Below, in pieces: positions 26,031 through 35,674 of a stretch of 64,000 nt of DNA (position 1 is the first letter of the stretch; every line of letters begins with the position of its first letter). This stretch comes from Rhizobium sp. L51/94 (GTDB lineage: Bacteria; Pseudomonadota; Alphaproteobacteria; Rhizobiales; Rhizobiaceae): positions 1 to 64,000 of the forward strand of contig NZ_CP072142.1 in the NCBI RefSeq assembly GCF_019355555.1, written 5' to 3'. Under the pieces are notes generated by a model. That model made no database searches and was not told the origin of the DNA. It saw only the letters and a program-made list of their open reading frames with translations. The position numbers and the translations under genes were made by a program.

Positions 26031-26050
26031 AAATGGAGGCGCCTCCGTTT
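26031..26050. promoter_or_regulatory. Palindromic operator between TetR gene and molybdenum hydroxylase operon
   Basis: A 20-base inverted repeat with no spacer (AAATGGAGGC/GCCTCCGTTT, nine of ten pairs matching, core GGAGGCGCCTCC perfect) lies in the divergent promoter region. It is the natural binding site for the TetR protein encoded at 26101. Confidence 0.7.
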
Positions 26051-26100
26051 AATCTAGGGACTTCCTGGTCATCGTCAAGTGCAAAATGATGGAGTAGCCT

Positions 26101-26694
26101 TTGGCCTCGGCCGAGCCAAAAAAAGAGCCGACCAGCGAACCTCCGTTGCGGGCAGACGCGCGCCGGAACAAGGAGCGGCTGATCGAGGTTGCAGCGGACG
26201 CGTTCGCCGAGAATGGTGTCGAGACCTCACTTGAGGACATCGCTCGCCGGGCCAGCGTCGGGATCGGTACACTGTATCGACATTTTCCGACCCGTGAGCA
26301 CTTGGTGGAGGTTGTTTACCGACGCGAATTGGAAATGTTGGCTGCTGCTGCCGGCGGCTTGGCAAAAACCCATGCACCCGATGCGGCGCTTGAGGAATGG
26401 ATGCGCAGGTTCGTGGGCTATATCGCTACAAAACGCGGCATGGCCAACAGCTTGCGGATATTGATGACCTCGAACTCGGCGCTGTTTGCCGAAGGCTCTG
26501 GTGTTCTGAGATCTGCATTAGACGATCTCTTGAAGAGTGCAGCCCAATCGCGGGCGGTGCGCAGTGATATTGACACGACGGACCTTTTGCATGCTCTCTC
26601 AAGCATTTACTCCATCCCCGACGCACCTGATTGGCGTGATCGGTCCCATCGACTAATCGGTCTGTTAATGGATGGCCTGCGGTGCAACAGGTAA
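26101..26694 (+). CDS. TetR-family transcriptional repressor
   Basis: This 197-residue TetR regulator has the N-terminal helix-turn-helix (ADARRNKERLIEVAADAFAE, then TSLEDIARRASVGIGTLYRHFPTREHLV). The C-terminal half resembles the SBP/TetR_C ligand domains of the DJ or YjdC group. The start is probably TTG at 26101, with GGAG 8 bases upstream; no ATG fits. It is divergent from the molybdenum hydroxylase operon and probably represses it, and itself, at the palindrome at 26031-26050 until an aldehyde or related ligand binds. Confidence 0.88.
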   Translation: MASAEPKKEPTSEPPLRADARRNKERLIEVAADAFAENGVETSLEDIARRASVGIGTLYRHFPTREHLVEVVYRRELEMLAAAAGGLAKTHAPDAALEEWMRRFVGYIATKRGMANSLRILMTSNSALFAEGSGVLRSALDDLLKSAAQSRAVRSDIDTTDLLHALSSIYSIPDAPDWRDRSHRLIGLLMDGLRCNR

Positions 26695-26852
26695 AAAATC
26701 GTCCAGTGCCGCTGTTTCCCTATCCGCCTGTCACGCTCACATGCTGTAAATCGGCGAGGGATCCCGATGCCGATACCCATGATCGACGCTTCTATTCCTC
26801 ACGTTGATAGGGTCATCTCTGTAAACGGCTTAATGTCTCGCTACAGCGTCGG

Positions 26853-28835
26853 TCAGCCGCGATGCAAGACCTTTCCGATTTCCGCCGCGAGCTGTGCCTG
26901 AGTGTAAGGCTTGCCGAGGCGCGGAAGATCCATCCCGCTACCAGCTGGGAGGTCGGCGTATCCAGTTGCTATGAGAATTGGCATCCCCGGCACCTTTTCC
27001 CGTACCGCCATGGCCAGCTCAGCACCGGTCATACCAGGCATGGAATAATCGGTGATCATTAGGTCGAACGTGTTGCCTGATTCCAGATACTTCAGGGCAT
27101 CAGCACCAGAATTTGCTTCCACGACTTCGTGACCGAGATCTTCAAGCATGTCCACCGAGGCCATGGCGATAAGAGCATCATCGTCCACCATAAGGATCCG
27201 TATCGCCCGAGTGACGCCAATGCCACCCGGCTCGAGAGCGTCATCGATAGATATCGGCCGGAAAGTTTCGGGGAGCCACAGCTCCGCAAAAGTTCCGTGA
27301 CCGACAGCACTGGTGAGACGCAGGCTTCCCTTCAGCTGCAGAGCAAGCCCGTGGACCATCGACAAGCCAAGGCCTGTTCCCTTTCCAAGTTCCTTTGTAG
27401 AAAAGAACGGATCGACTGCCTTCATCAGCGTCTGTTCGCTCATTCCGGTTCCGGTGTCTTCTACCGATAAAACGAGGTAGCGCCCTGACGTGAGATCCTT
27501 GGAAACTTCTCGTATTTCTTCGCCGCGAACGCGAACCTTGATTACTCCGCCGGAGGGCATGGCGTCCCGCGCGTTGACAACGAGATTGAGGAGTGCGAGT
27601 TCGACCTGGTTTGAATCGATCATTGCAGGCAGCAGGTTGTCTTCAAGCAGAACCTCGATTGCTATCGTCGTGCCGACCGATCGCTTGAGCAAATCCTCCA
27701 TTCCGGTCACCAGCTTGCCGAGGTCTGTGGGTTCGACGCTCAGATCCTGACGTCGCGCAAAGGCAAGCAAGCGTTGTGTCAGCGCCGCGCCACGCTTTGC
27801 GCCCTGGATAGCACCGTCAATCAGGCGACATGCCTTCGGATCGTGCTGGAAATGCTTGCGAAGGAGATCAAGGTTTCCAAGCACGGCCATCAACAGGTTG
27901 TTGAAGTCGTGGGCGACACCGCCGGTGAGCTGGCCGATGACCTCCATCTTCTGAGCCTGCCTGAGTTGCTCTTCCGCCCTCTCCCGCTGGGCCACCTGTT
28001 CGATCAACCCCGCATTGGCTGCTTTCAACTCGGCTGTTCGCAGAGATACGCGCTCTTCCAGCAGATCGTTGACGCTCTTTAGCGTATCCTCGGCCACGCG
28101 GCGTTCGGTAATATCGGATGCAATGCCGACGAGTTTTTGCGCGCCACCGTTCCTGTCCCGGTAAAGCTGCGCGCGCACATCGACCCAGTGCTGGGTGGCA
28201 TCGGGCCAGATGCAGCGGAAGTCGATCTCGCAGTCCCTGCCAGTCTCCACTGTCAGAGATATTGCACGTTTCAGTCGCGGCAGGTCGTCCTCGTGAATAG
28301 TCGCCAACCAATGTTCGTAAGAGAGCGGGCCGTCTTTAGGCTGTCCGAAAGTTGTGCGGAATAATTCAGAAGTCGTGAGCCGGTTTGCCTTGAGTTCCAG
28401 TTCCCAAGAGCCCAGACGCCCCGCTTCGAGCGCTGCCTGCAAACGGCGTTCGCCATCTGCAAGGTCGTTGAGGCGCGCACGCGCTTCATATTGCCTTTGC
28501 CGGCCCTTCATGGCAGTGCGCGCCACGCTGATAAAGGTGGTGGCGTGAAACGGCCTTTCCAGAAAGGTTACATTGCCGAGAATTTCAGAAAGACGCGCCG
28601 CAGCCGGATTTTTTTCTGGGCCACCGCCTCTTTGCGTTAACACTATGAACGGCATGTCCGACCAGCTCGGCTGGTTTGCAATCCAGCTGGCGAGCGGCTT
28701 CAAGTCGCCCGATCGTACCGTCTCCTCTGTCAGCACTCCAAAGGCAACTTTGTCGCCAAGGGTTGCAACGAAGGAAGGAAGGTCTCCAGCCGACCGGCAC
28801 ACAATCTTTGCGGCAGAAAGGAGCGAAGAAGCCAC
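26853..28835 (-). CDS. Hybrid PAS histidine kinase paired with KaiC-like ATPase
   Basis: This is a soluble hybrid kinase of about 660 residues. An N-terminal receiver-like domain without a clear phosphoacceptor is followed by a coiled coil, a PAS domain (about residues 130-245), a kinase core with His in GGVAHDFNNLLMAVLGNL, N-box NARDAMPSGG, and a C-terminal receiver with the phosphoacceptor in MITDYSMPGM. The first conventional start is GTG 28835, but coding similarity appears to begin earlier (IPDRFADAIILAPGGRDAD), back to 28892, overlapping the end of the KaiC gene; only an ATT (28892) could open it. It forms an operon with the KaiC-like gene. Whether the kinase output reads KaiC state is unknown. 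Confidence 0.88.
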   Translation of the reverse strand: MASSLLSAAKIVCRSAGDLPSFVATLGDKVAFGVLTEETVRSGDLKPLASWIANQPSWSDMPFIVLTQRGGGPEKNPAAARLSEILGNVTFLERPFHATTFISVARTAMKGRQRQYEARARLNDLADGERRLQAALEAGRLGSWELELKANRLTTSELFRTTFGQPKDGPLSYEHWLATIHEDDLPRLKRAISLTVETGRDCEIDFRCIWPDATQHWVDVRAQLYRDRNGGAQKLVGIASDITERRVAEDTLKSVNDLLEERVSLRTAELKAANAGLIEQVAQRERAEEQLRQAQKMEVIGQLTGGVAHDFNNLLMAVLGNLDLLRKHFQHDPKACRLIDGAIQGAKRGAALTQRLLAFARRQDLSVEPTDLGKLVTGMEDLLKRSVGTTIAIEVLLEDNLLPAMIDSNQVELALLNLVVNARDAMPSGGVIKVRVRGEEIREVSKDLTSGRYLVLSVEDTGTGMSEQTLMKAVDPFFSTKELGKGTGLGLSMVHGLALQLKGSLRLTSAVGHGTFAELWLPETFRPISIDDALEPGGIGVTRAIRILMVDDDALIAMASVDMLEDLGHEVVEANSGADALKYLESGNTFDLMITDYSMPGMTGAELAMAVREKVPGMPILIATGYADLPAGSGMDLPRLGKPYTQAQLAAEIGKVLHRG

Positions 28836-28884
28836 ATCTGCATCCCGCCCGCCAGGGGCAAGTATGATCGCGTCTGCAAAACGA

Positions 28885-30393
28885 TCAGGAATTGCCCAGC
28901 CCTCCGGTGGTCATGACCATGAGAGGCTCGGAAACATCGGTGAGGACTGGCACGCCGCGCAACACACCTTGGAACCCGGAGAGCGGCGCACCGAGGCTCA
29001 GACCTGTATTGTCGATCCGGTATTCTCGGATCGTGTCCTCATGCCTACCGGCACGCTTCTTGATCACGGAGACCGCGCGGCGGACGCGCCCGGCAGCCTC
29101 GAAATAACGCAACAGTATGACGGTGTCGGCCAGATAGGTGACATCCACCGGAGATTTCATGTCGCCGAAAAGTCCATGCTGGGCAACCGTGATGAACGTA
29201 TTGGCTCCCTGTCTGTTCAAATACTGCAGAAGCTCGTGCAAATGAAGGATGAGGGCGTTTTCATCGGGCATCGCAGACTGGTAGCCGTTGATGCTGTCGA
29301 TGATCACAGTCTTTGCATTGGCTTCTGTGACCCGGTCCATAACCCGACGAGTAAACTCCCCCGGCGACAGCTCAGCGGCGTCCAGCTGCTCTATGTGAAC
29401 AAAGCCTTGATCGCTCAACCCCTCGAGATCCAGGCCCATCGCTTTCATGCGTGCGAAAAGTAGGCCAAGCTCCTCGTCGAAGATGAAAACTGCAGCCTTT
29501 TCACCACGGGCGACGGCGGCCTTGACGAACTCGAAGGTAAACGTGCTCTTGCCCGTGCCGGCAGGGCCAATGAGGAGCGTGCTCGATCCGCGTTCGATCC
29601 CGCCCCCAAGCAGGCTGTCAAACTCAGCGTTGCCGGTCGGCAAAATATTACGGGCGAAATCAGTTCGATGCTCGGCGGCACGCAATCGCGGAAACACCTC
29701 TACTCCACCTGTCTTGATGGCAAGGTCATGATATCCGCCGCGGAATGCCCGTCCGCGGTATTTGATGATCCGCAGCCGCCGGCGCTCGGAGCCATAATCT
29801 GGAGCTAGTTCCTCGAGGTGGATGACCCCGTGGACCACACTGTGGACAGTTTTATCCATCATCTCGGTCGTCATGTCATCTAGCAGCAGCACCGTTGCAC
29901 CCTGCCGGGCAAAGAAATGCTTGAGAGCCAGGATCTGACGACGATAGCGAAGCGAACTCTGCGCCAGAAGCCTGATTTCGGAAAGGCTATCAAGGACAAC
30001 TCTGCTCGGCTTGATGCGCTCGAAAGCGTCAAAGATTAGCTTAGTCGTTTCACCGAGTTCGAGATCCGAAGAATACAAAAGGCTCTGCTGCTGATCCGGA
30101 TCGAGCAGGCTTTCCGGCGGGACGAGCTCGAAGAGCTCAATGGTATCATCTATAACCATCCCGTGCGAGGCGGCGCTCGCCCGCAGCTCTGAATCCGTTT
30201 CGGAGAGTGTGATGTAGAGACACTTTTCTCCAAGTTTGGCGCCTTCGAGGAGAAATTGCAGTGCGATTGTCGTCTTGCCTGTGCCGGGATTTCCTTCCAG
30301 CAGAAACACATGATCGCGTGAAAGTCCTCCTGAAAGTACATCGTCCAATCCGGCCACGCCCGTCAGGGCGTTGGTTTCAAGCCCTACGGCCAT
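28885..30393 (-). CDS. KaiC-like double-domain ATPase
   Basis: This 502-residue RecA/KaiC-family ATPase has two P-loops, GNPGTGKTTIA (about 35-45) and GPAGTGKSTFT (about 274-284), each followed by KaiC-type Walker B segments (VVLDSLSEIRLLA, TVIIDSINGYQSAM). Length and layout match the double-domain KaiC homologues of non-cyanobacteria. No kaiA or kaiB is nearby. A strong ribosome site (TAGGAG) precedes the ATG. It is transcribed with the hybrid kinase, a pairing common in Proteobacteria and linked to stress or signalling rather than a proven clock. Its partners and effect are unknown. Confidence 0.92.
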   Translation of the reverse strand: MAVGLETNALTGVAGLDDVLSGGLSRDHVFLLEGNPGTGKTTIALQFLLEGAKLGEKCLYITLSETDSELRASAASHGMVIDDTIELFELVPPESLLDPDQQQSLLYSSDLELGETTKLIFDAFERIKPSRVVLDSLSEIRLLAQSSLRYRRQILALKHFFARQGATVLLLDDMTTEMMDKTVHSVVHGVIHLEELAPDYGSERRRLRIIKYRGRAFRGGYHDLAIKTGGVEVFPRLRAAEHRTDFARNILPTGNAEFDSLLGGGIERGSSTLLIGPAGTGKSTFTFEFVKAAVARGEKAAVFIFDEELGLLFARMKAMGLDLEGLSDQGFVHIEQLDAAELSPGEFTRRVMDRVTEANAKTVIIDSINGYQSAMPDENALILHLHELLQYLNRQGANTFITVAQHGLFGDMKSPVDVTYLADTVILLRYFEAAGRVRRAVSVIKKRAGRHEDTIREYRIDNTGLSLGAPLSGFQGVLRGVPVLTDVSEPLMVMTTGGLGNS

Positions 30394-31447
30394 GTCAGCT
30401 CCTACGTTTGCGTGGATTAAAATATGTCGTCAAATAAAAATTTCAATCAGGTCAACTTCAGATCGCTACTTGCCGCAAGAGTTGACAACAAACAAAATTA
30501 TCCGAAGTCGGCGCTAGGGCCGGTGGGATGGTGTTCGACCACGAAGCCGAGCATCCATCCGGCTGGGCTGCCGTTTCATCTTTCGTTATCAAGATTGGCT
30601 GCTCGCCATCCACGCCACACGAATAGGTCAGAACCGCGATCGACAGCGGTCAACGAGCAGGACTGGCGAGCGATATAGCCGAGAAGATGAAGGCTGCACC
30701 TGCCCTAGTTACCAACAGCGAGCGCGAAGTCTCCAGCTACCTGACTGCGGATATAAAACTGGGCACGCTCTCGTTAGTCGCCCTGATGAGGTTGGATCAT
30801 GCGCCTTGAAATGACAGTGCCATGTGTTTAGGCGCTGCCAGTGGACCCCTCGCCCACGCACGAGATTTGCTCACCCATGTCAGGAAAAAGGGACGAGCCA
30901 GCTAGTTTTGTATCGAGTGGACCTGAAGCCCGATTATGACGCATCGCGGCCGAAACGCTGGAATTCTCCCAACACCCGCCATATCGCAAGTCTCGTCGCA
31001 CAATTCGCGCGGGCAACCTTGGAATCTCACCACCGACCACCGCTCGTCGCGCGAGACTGCCTTCTTGCGCAGACGGCCGCACTACTTAGGCTGCCTCAAA
31101 AAGAGGTGGGTGATTTCAACAGGTGCTAGCAGTGCTCAGCTAGCTCGTGCCCAGGGGCGTCTACTTTGATACATGCTTTGACCACACCCTTGACCAAATG
31201 CTGCGGGTTGCCGTCAGAGGCGGCCCCGGCTATCATTGCATGGTTGCCGGCGCTCATGCCTCCAGTAAAACCCTCTGGGCCGCCAGTTAGTCTAGGCGCC
31301 TTTATAGAGGATATACAACCATTTCTGGTCGCAAGGACAGGCGATTGCAAAGTAGTGGACGCTTATCTTCTCCTCTTGGTCTAAGTGCTATATCCGTTCT
31401 ATAGATGCAAGCATTGAGAGTACTTCGCGCCCGAAAGGATATTTGCC
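30394..31447. other. Long intergenic stretch, no gene recognised
   Basis: About 1050 bases. Short frames exist on both strands (for example 31126-31350 minus, with SAGNHAMIAGAASDGNPQHL) but none has a convincing start, ribosome site or recognisable family. It may hold decayed genes. No stress-type promoter is visible in front of the KaiC gene. Confidence 0.4.
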
Positions 31448-31765
31448 GTGCCTGAACCTATGGTTGTGTGGGCATTTCCAATTAGCCCCTCGAATACTAC
31501 GCTCCTCGCGTACTGCGACACGCTGGACAAGGCGTTTCAAGAGGCAGGTCAACATCGGCGCGATTTGTGCGAAAGTGGCTCTTTAGAAGAGCCTTGGCCG
31601 GAGACATCAATTTTCAAATTGACGCTTGAACCGCTCGATCGTCATTTGGTTTTGAACTTGCTCAATGAGCGCGAACCCGACTGGAGCGCCACGATTGCAC
31701 TGCAGGAAACGGTCGGAATTGTCACAGACGAAGGCGCGCGCCTTTTCGGTGAGGCGGAACACTAA
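31448..31765 (+). CDS. Hypothetical protein
   Basis: This 105-residue protein starts with GTG, with AAAGGA about 9 bases upstream. It begins PEPMVVWAFPISPSNTTLL, is acidic and soluble, has LTLEPLDRHLVLNLLNEREPDW in the middle and ends GARLFGEAEH. I do not recognise a family. It stands alone between the KaiC operon and the MHYT protein, both transcribed the other way. Confidence 0.5.
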   Translation: MPEPMVVWAFPISPSNTTLLAYCDTLDKAFQEAGQHRRDLCESGSLEEPWPETSIFKLTLEPLDRHLVLNLLNEREPDWSATIALQETVGIVTDEGARLFGEAEH

Positions 31766-31960
31766 GCTGGGGGACCGAAAGCAAGTCTGACAATGGGCCC
31801 GCCGAACGCGCTGGTTGGAGCTGGTGTTTTGCGTCAATCGATGTCAGTAACCCGTCCTCGCGAGGCAGGATGGGGGTCATTATCCCCAAAGTTCTTTCAG
31901 GACTGCGCGTTGTGACGCTTCATGAGGCGCAAAGGAATGCAGCCTCGATCATCTTGTAAC

Positions 31961-34768
31961 CTAGGCCGCCATTTCGGGCGTTATTGTCTGATCGGCGTCC
32001 GCGTCCTCGTGCATTGGCTTTGGTCGGCCAAGGAAGTAGCCCTGTGCTTCGTTGCATCCCTCCGACAAAAGAATGTCGAGCTGGACTCGCGTCTCCACGC
32101 CTTCCGCAAGGACAGGTACTTCGAGGCTCTGACCTAGGGCAAGAATGGCGCGAACAATTGCCTTGGCCTGCGGACTTGTCTCCACTTGGTCCATAAAGCT
32201 GCGATCAAGCTTGATCTTATCGAAAGGAAAGGCCCGAAGGGTTTCAAGCGACGAATAGCCTGTGCCGAAATCGTCGATGGCGATTGAGACACCGAGTTGC
32301 TTGATTTGTCGAAGCGCGTGTAGCGCGCGATCCTTGTCCGTTATAATCGATGTTTCGGTGATCTCAAGTTCGAGGCGTGCCGGGTTCAGACCGGTGTCGA
32401 GCAAAACAGTATGAACCAGTGCGGCGATATCGGTGTTCATCAGTTGCACCGGCGAGAGGTTTACAGCAATCTTGTGCGGCTGCTGCCAACGAGCCGCTTC
32501 ACGGCAAGCTTCGCGCAGCACCCATTCGCCGATCGGAAGGATTGCACCGCACTCCTCAGCCAGAACAATGAAGTCCATCGGTGGCACGTTCCCTCGGTCC
32601 GGATGGTTCCAGCGCAACAGGGCCTCGTAACCGGTAACGGCGCCTGTCATGACCGATTTCTGCACTTGATAATGCAGGTGGAACTGTTTCTTCTCAACGG
32701 CCGCCCATAGATCATTTGCCAGTGCGCGGCGGCCACGCGCCGCCTCATCCATTGCCGTTTCGTAGAAGCAGACCGACTGCCTCAAAGCGCCTTTCGCCCT
32801 GTACATCGCCAGATCGGCATTACCAAGCAACAACTCAGCGCTGTCAGCATCCTGTGGATAAAGCGCGATCCCCATGCTCGCACCGGGCTTGATCTCAAAA
32901 CCTTCGACGTGGATCTCGGCGCACAGGCAGGCTTCCAGCCGAGCGAGAAAGTCATGCAGTTCGACCATCTCAGTAAAGCGCTTGACCGCTGCAAATTCGT
33001 CGCCTCCGAAACGAGCAACAAATTCGTCGTCCTCGAGCATTGCAGTCATGCGGTCGGCAAGCACGCTCAGAACCTGATCGCCTGTCGCATGTCCATGCTG
33101 GTCATTGATTTCCTTGAACTTGTCGAGATCGATGACGATGACCGCAAGCTGGGCCGCGGTTCGACGGGCAAGAACAAGCTCCTGCGCGAGAGATGCGTTG
33201 AATTCTGCACGATTGGCCAGACCGGTCAGGCCGTCATGGCTGGCCATGAAAGAGATCTTTTCTTCGGACAATAGCCGCGCAGTGATGTCCTCGAATGTGA
33301 CGACCCAAGCGCCGCTTTCCATAGTATTGTAATTTGCCTGCACCGAGGTGCCGCTCGAAAGTCTATGGATTATGGCGCCGTGCTCGCCACCCCGTACGAC
33401 GGCCATATGTCGGTCGTAATGGTGCGAGGCTTTCGGACCGTAGACGTCAGGCGAAGCATCGGTCAGGGAATAGCCACGCTCGACGATGTCGCGATAGCGA
33501 AGGCCCGGGACGATAAAACCGGGAGGGAAGCCGAATATCTCGCTATAGCGCTCATTGGCCAGTACCAGGCACTCATTCGCATCGAATAGGCAAATTCCCT
33601 GGGACATATTTTGCAGGGCGACATCAAGGTTTCTCATAACCGCGGCAAGGCGATCTGCGTCGGCCTTGTGGATAGTCTTGTCCCTGATGATCTTGGCATA
33701 ACCAGCCAGTTCGCCATTGTCCGCAAAAATTGGATTGATGACAACATGTGCCCAGAAACACGTGCCGTCCTTGCGATAGTACCAATACTCTCCCTCGAAT
33801 TTCTCTCTGGTTCTTGCGATGTCCAGCGCGGTCGCCGGGATCCCGTTGTGCCGATCCTTCTGTGAATAGAAGATTGCAAAATGCTTGCCGACAATCTCCG
33901 CGGCGGTATATCCGCTGGCGCGTTCGGCGCCAGCGTTCCAGCTGCTGACATGACCCTGAAGACCGAGCATGTAGATAGCGTAATCGGTAACGCCCTCAAT
34001 CAGCATCTTGAAGTTTGCGTTGCTCGCAGATGCGGCGTTCTCCGCACGAACAGCAAAAAGAGCTGCTGCAAGGCCGGATGCCAAAAGTGAAAGTGAGACA
34101 CTGGCGATCGTCACAATCATCACGATCGGCGACAGAAGATTGAAACGATCCAGCGGTACTGCGGCCGGGACGATATTGACCCCACCCATTGCAGTGAAAT
34201 GCAGGCTAACGACGCCAAGCGTCAGCATGCTTGCCGAGAGCAGCTTGCTTCTAAGGTTATTTCCGCATTGGTAGGCGACGGAGAAGCCGGCCATCGAAAA
34301 TAGGCACCCTAACAGCAGTGAGGCGGCGATGAGGTCACGGTCCCACGTGATCTTGCCGGGGAATTCAATCGCCGACATCCCGAGGAAGTGCATTGCGCCG
34401 ACACCGAGCGCAAAAAGGCTGCCTCCAGCCAGAAAACCGGCACGACTGCGCAAGTAGGTTGCTGTGGCGACGCTGGCTCCAGTCGTCGCGACGGCGATCA
34501 GTAGGGATAGGAAAGTGCGGTAGGCCTCGTAGCCGACGACGACGCCGGGATCATAGGCGAGCATGGCAATAAAATGCGTCGACCAGATGCCAAAACCACC
34601 GGCGACGCCAGCAGTCGCCAACCAGATTCCTCGGGCAATACCGCCGGTTTTCTGCGCTCTCTGGAGCAACATCATCGCGACATAGCTCGACAGGAAGCAC
34701 AAAATCCCAGCCAACACTACCAGACGAAGATCGTGTTCACCCGAAAGACACGTCAATACCCTGAACAT
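31961..34768 (-). CDS. MHYT-PAS-GGDEF-EAL bifunctional cyclic-di-GMP protein
   Basis: This 935-residue inner-membrane signalling protein has seven hydrophobic segments in residues about 10-245 with three MHYT signatures (STHFIAMLAY, GAMHFLGMSAI, SLHFTAMGG), thought to bind copper and sense gases. Two PAS domains (about 255-375 and 385-500) follow, then GGDEF (FGGDEF intact, about 515-680) and EAL (YEALLRW, IDDFGTGYSS and a late AEGVET, about 690-925). Both catalytic motifs look intact, so the protein could make or degrade c-di-GMP. It is a single gene. It is one of three dual-domain proteins within 9 kb. Confidence 0.92.
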   Translation of the reverse strand: MFRVLTCLSGEHDLRLVVLAGILCFLSSYVAMMLLQRAQKTGGIARGIWLATAGVAGGFGIWSTHFIAMLAYDPGVVVGYEAYRTFLSLLIAVATTGASVATATYLRSRAGFLAGGSLFALGVGAMHFLGMSAIEFPGKITWDRDLIAASLLLGCLFSMAGFSVAYQCGNNLRSKLLSASMLTLGVVSLHFTAMGGVNIVPAAVPLDRFNLLSPIVMIVTIASVSLSLLASGLAAALFAVRAENAASASNANFKMLIEGVTDYAIYMLGLQGHVSSWNAGAERASGYTAAEIVGKHFAIFYSQKDRHNGIPATALDIARTREKFEGEYWYYRKDGTCFWAHVVINPIFADNGELAGYAKIIRDKTIHKADADRLAAVMRNLDVALQNMSQGICLFDANECLVLANERYSEIFGFPPGFIVPGLRYRDIVERGYSLTDASPDVYGPKASHHYDRHMAVVRGGEHGAIIHRLSSGTSVQANYNTMESGAWVVTFEDITARLLSEEKISFMASHDGLTGLANRAEFNASLAQELVLARRTAAQLAVIVIDLDKFKEINDQHGHATGDQVLSVLADRMTAMLEDDEFVARFGGDEFAAVKRFTEMVELHDFLARLEACLCAEIHVEGFEIKPGASMGIALYPQDADSAELLLGNADLAMYRAKGALRQSVCFYETAMDEAARGRRALANDLWAAVEKKQFHLHYQVQKSVMTGAVTGYEALLRWNHPDRGNVPPMDFIVLAEECGAILPIGEWVLREACREAARWQQPHKIAVNLSPVQLMNTDIAALVHTVLLDTGLNPARLELEITETSIITDKDRALHALRQIKQLGVSIAIDDFGTGYSSLETLRAFPFDKIKLDRSFMDQVETSPQAKAIVRAILALGQSLEVPVLAEGVETRVQLDILLSEGCNEAQGYFLGRPKPMHEDADADQTITPEMAA

Positions 34769-34958
34769 TCACAACATCCCCGAAACATACCAATCTCATA
34801 TGTGGGATATCGAATGTACGAAATGCTAATGGCGGGAGATACAACCGGACAATATCATCTGCTTCCAACGGCGTAGTTAATACAGCGTAAAGTCTATTGG
34901 TTGGCTACAGCGAAGGCCGGCCTATGTGGCTTGGCCATCTTGCTTTTGTTCACTGATG

Positions 34959-35651
34959 TCAAACCTCAGGGTCATACTGGCGTGGACTATCGTCTGTTGA
35001 AAACAGGACGCAATGACCCTGCGAACCCCTTGGATCATAGGCATAGCCCTTGAGCGCCAGCGCATGCGTAATGTCGCGGATACCGGACAACCCGTATAGA
35101 TGGTCATGAAGTTCCAAGAAGATGCGTTCGATCCCTGGCAGCTCGGCGTTCTGTAGCAGATCCCGTTCTGCTCCTTCTATGTCCATAACGAGGGCGTTGA
35201 TACGATTGCGCATGATGAATGTGTCAATGTTGGCAGATGTAAGCTCTATTTCGTGCTCGTAGGCCCCTTGGTTTTCATCCATAGATGACATCCAAAGGTC
35301 CTTGCGTACGTAAAACCTGCAGGTTTTTGGTTCTCCGTTTGTGAGAAGCCCCTGCGAAAAGATGACATTGTCGAGACCATTAGCCCTTATGACCCGTTGT
35401 GCCAGCAGTGCAGTGGTTGGGTTGGCTTCAAACGCCCACACCGATACCCCTTCGATTTTCGCGATAATCGACGTGATGATGCCAATGCCTGACCCAAGTT
35501 CAAGTACCCGGTCTCCCGGTTTAACAGCCCTGAAAACCGCCCGTGCTTCTTTTGCTTCATAACTGCCGCTGGTAAGCGCCAACCATATGACAGGAGAAAC
35601 CTCGCAGGGTGCCAGGGGCACGTCAATTCCATGTATGGTCAATAGCTCCAT
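34959..35651 (-). CDS. FkbM-family methyltransferase
   Basis: This is a 230-residue SAM-dependent methyltransferase: DRVLELGSGIGIITSIIAK is the SAM motif, VWAFEANPTTALLAQRV the acidic loop, and the FkbM signature ALVMDIEGAERDLL follows, with IFLELHDHLYG later. GGGAG lies 10 bases before ATG 35651; a GTG at 35675 overlapping the stop of the upstream gene (TAGTG) is an alternative start. It is the third gene of an operon with a periplasmic molybdopterin-fold protein and a GGDEF-EAL protein. FkbM enzymes methylate sugars, glycolipids or antibiotics, so a surface glycan is a possible substrate. Confidence 0.85.
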   Translation of the reverse strand: MELLTIHGIDVPLAPCEVSPVIWLALTSGSYEAKEARAVFRAVKPGDRVLELGSGIGIITSIIAKIEGVSVWAFEANPTTALLAQRVIRANGLDNVIFSQGLLTNGEPKTCRFYVRKDLWMSSMDENQGAYEHEIELTSANIDTFIMRNRINALVMDIEGAERDLLQNAELPGIERIFLELHDHLYGLSGIRDITHALALKGYAYDPRGSQGHCVLFSTDDSPRQYDPEV

Positions 35652-35674
35652 GCCTGCACACTCCCAATTCCACA

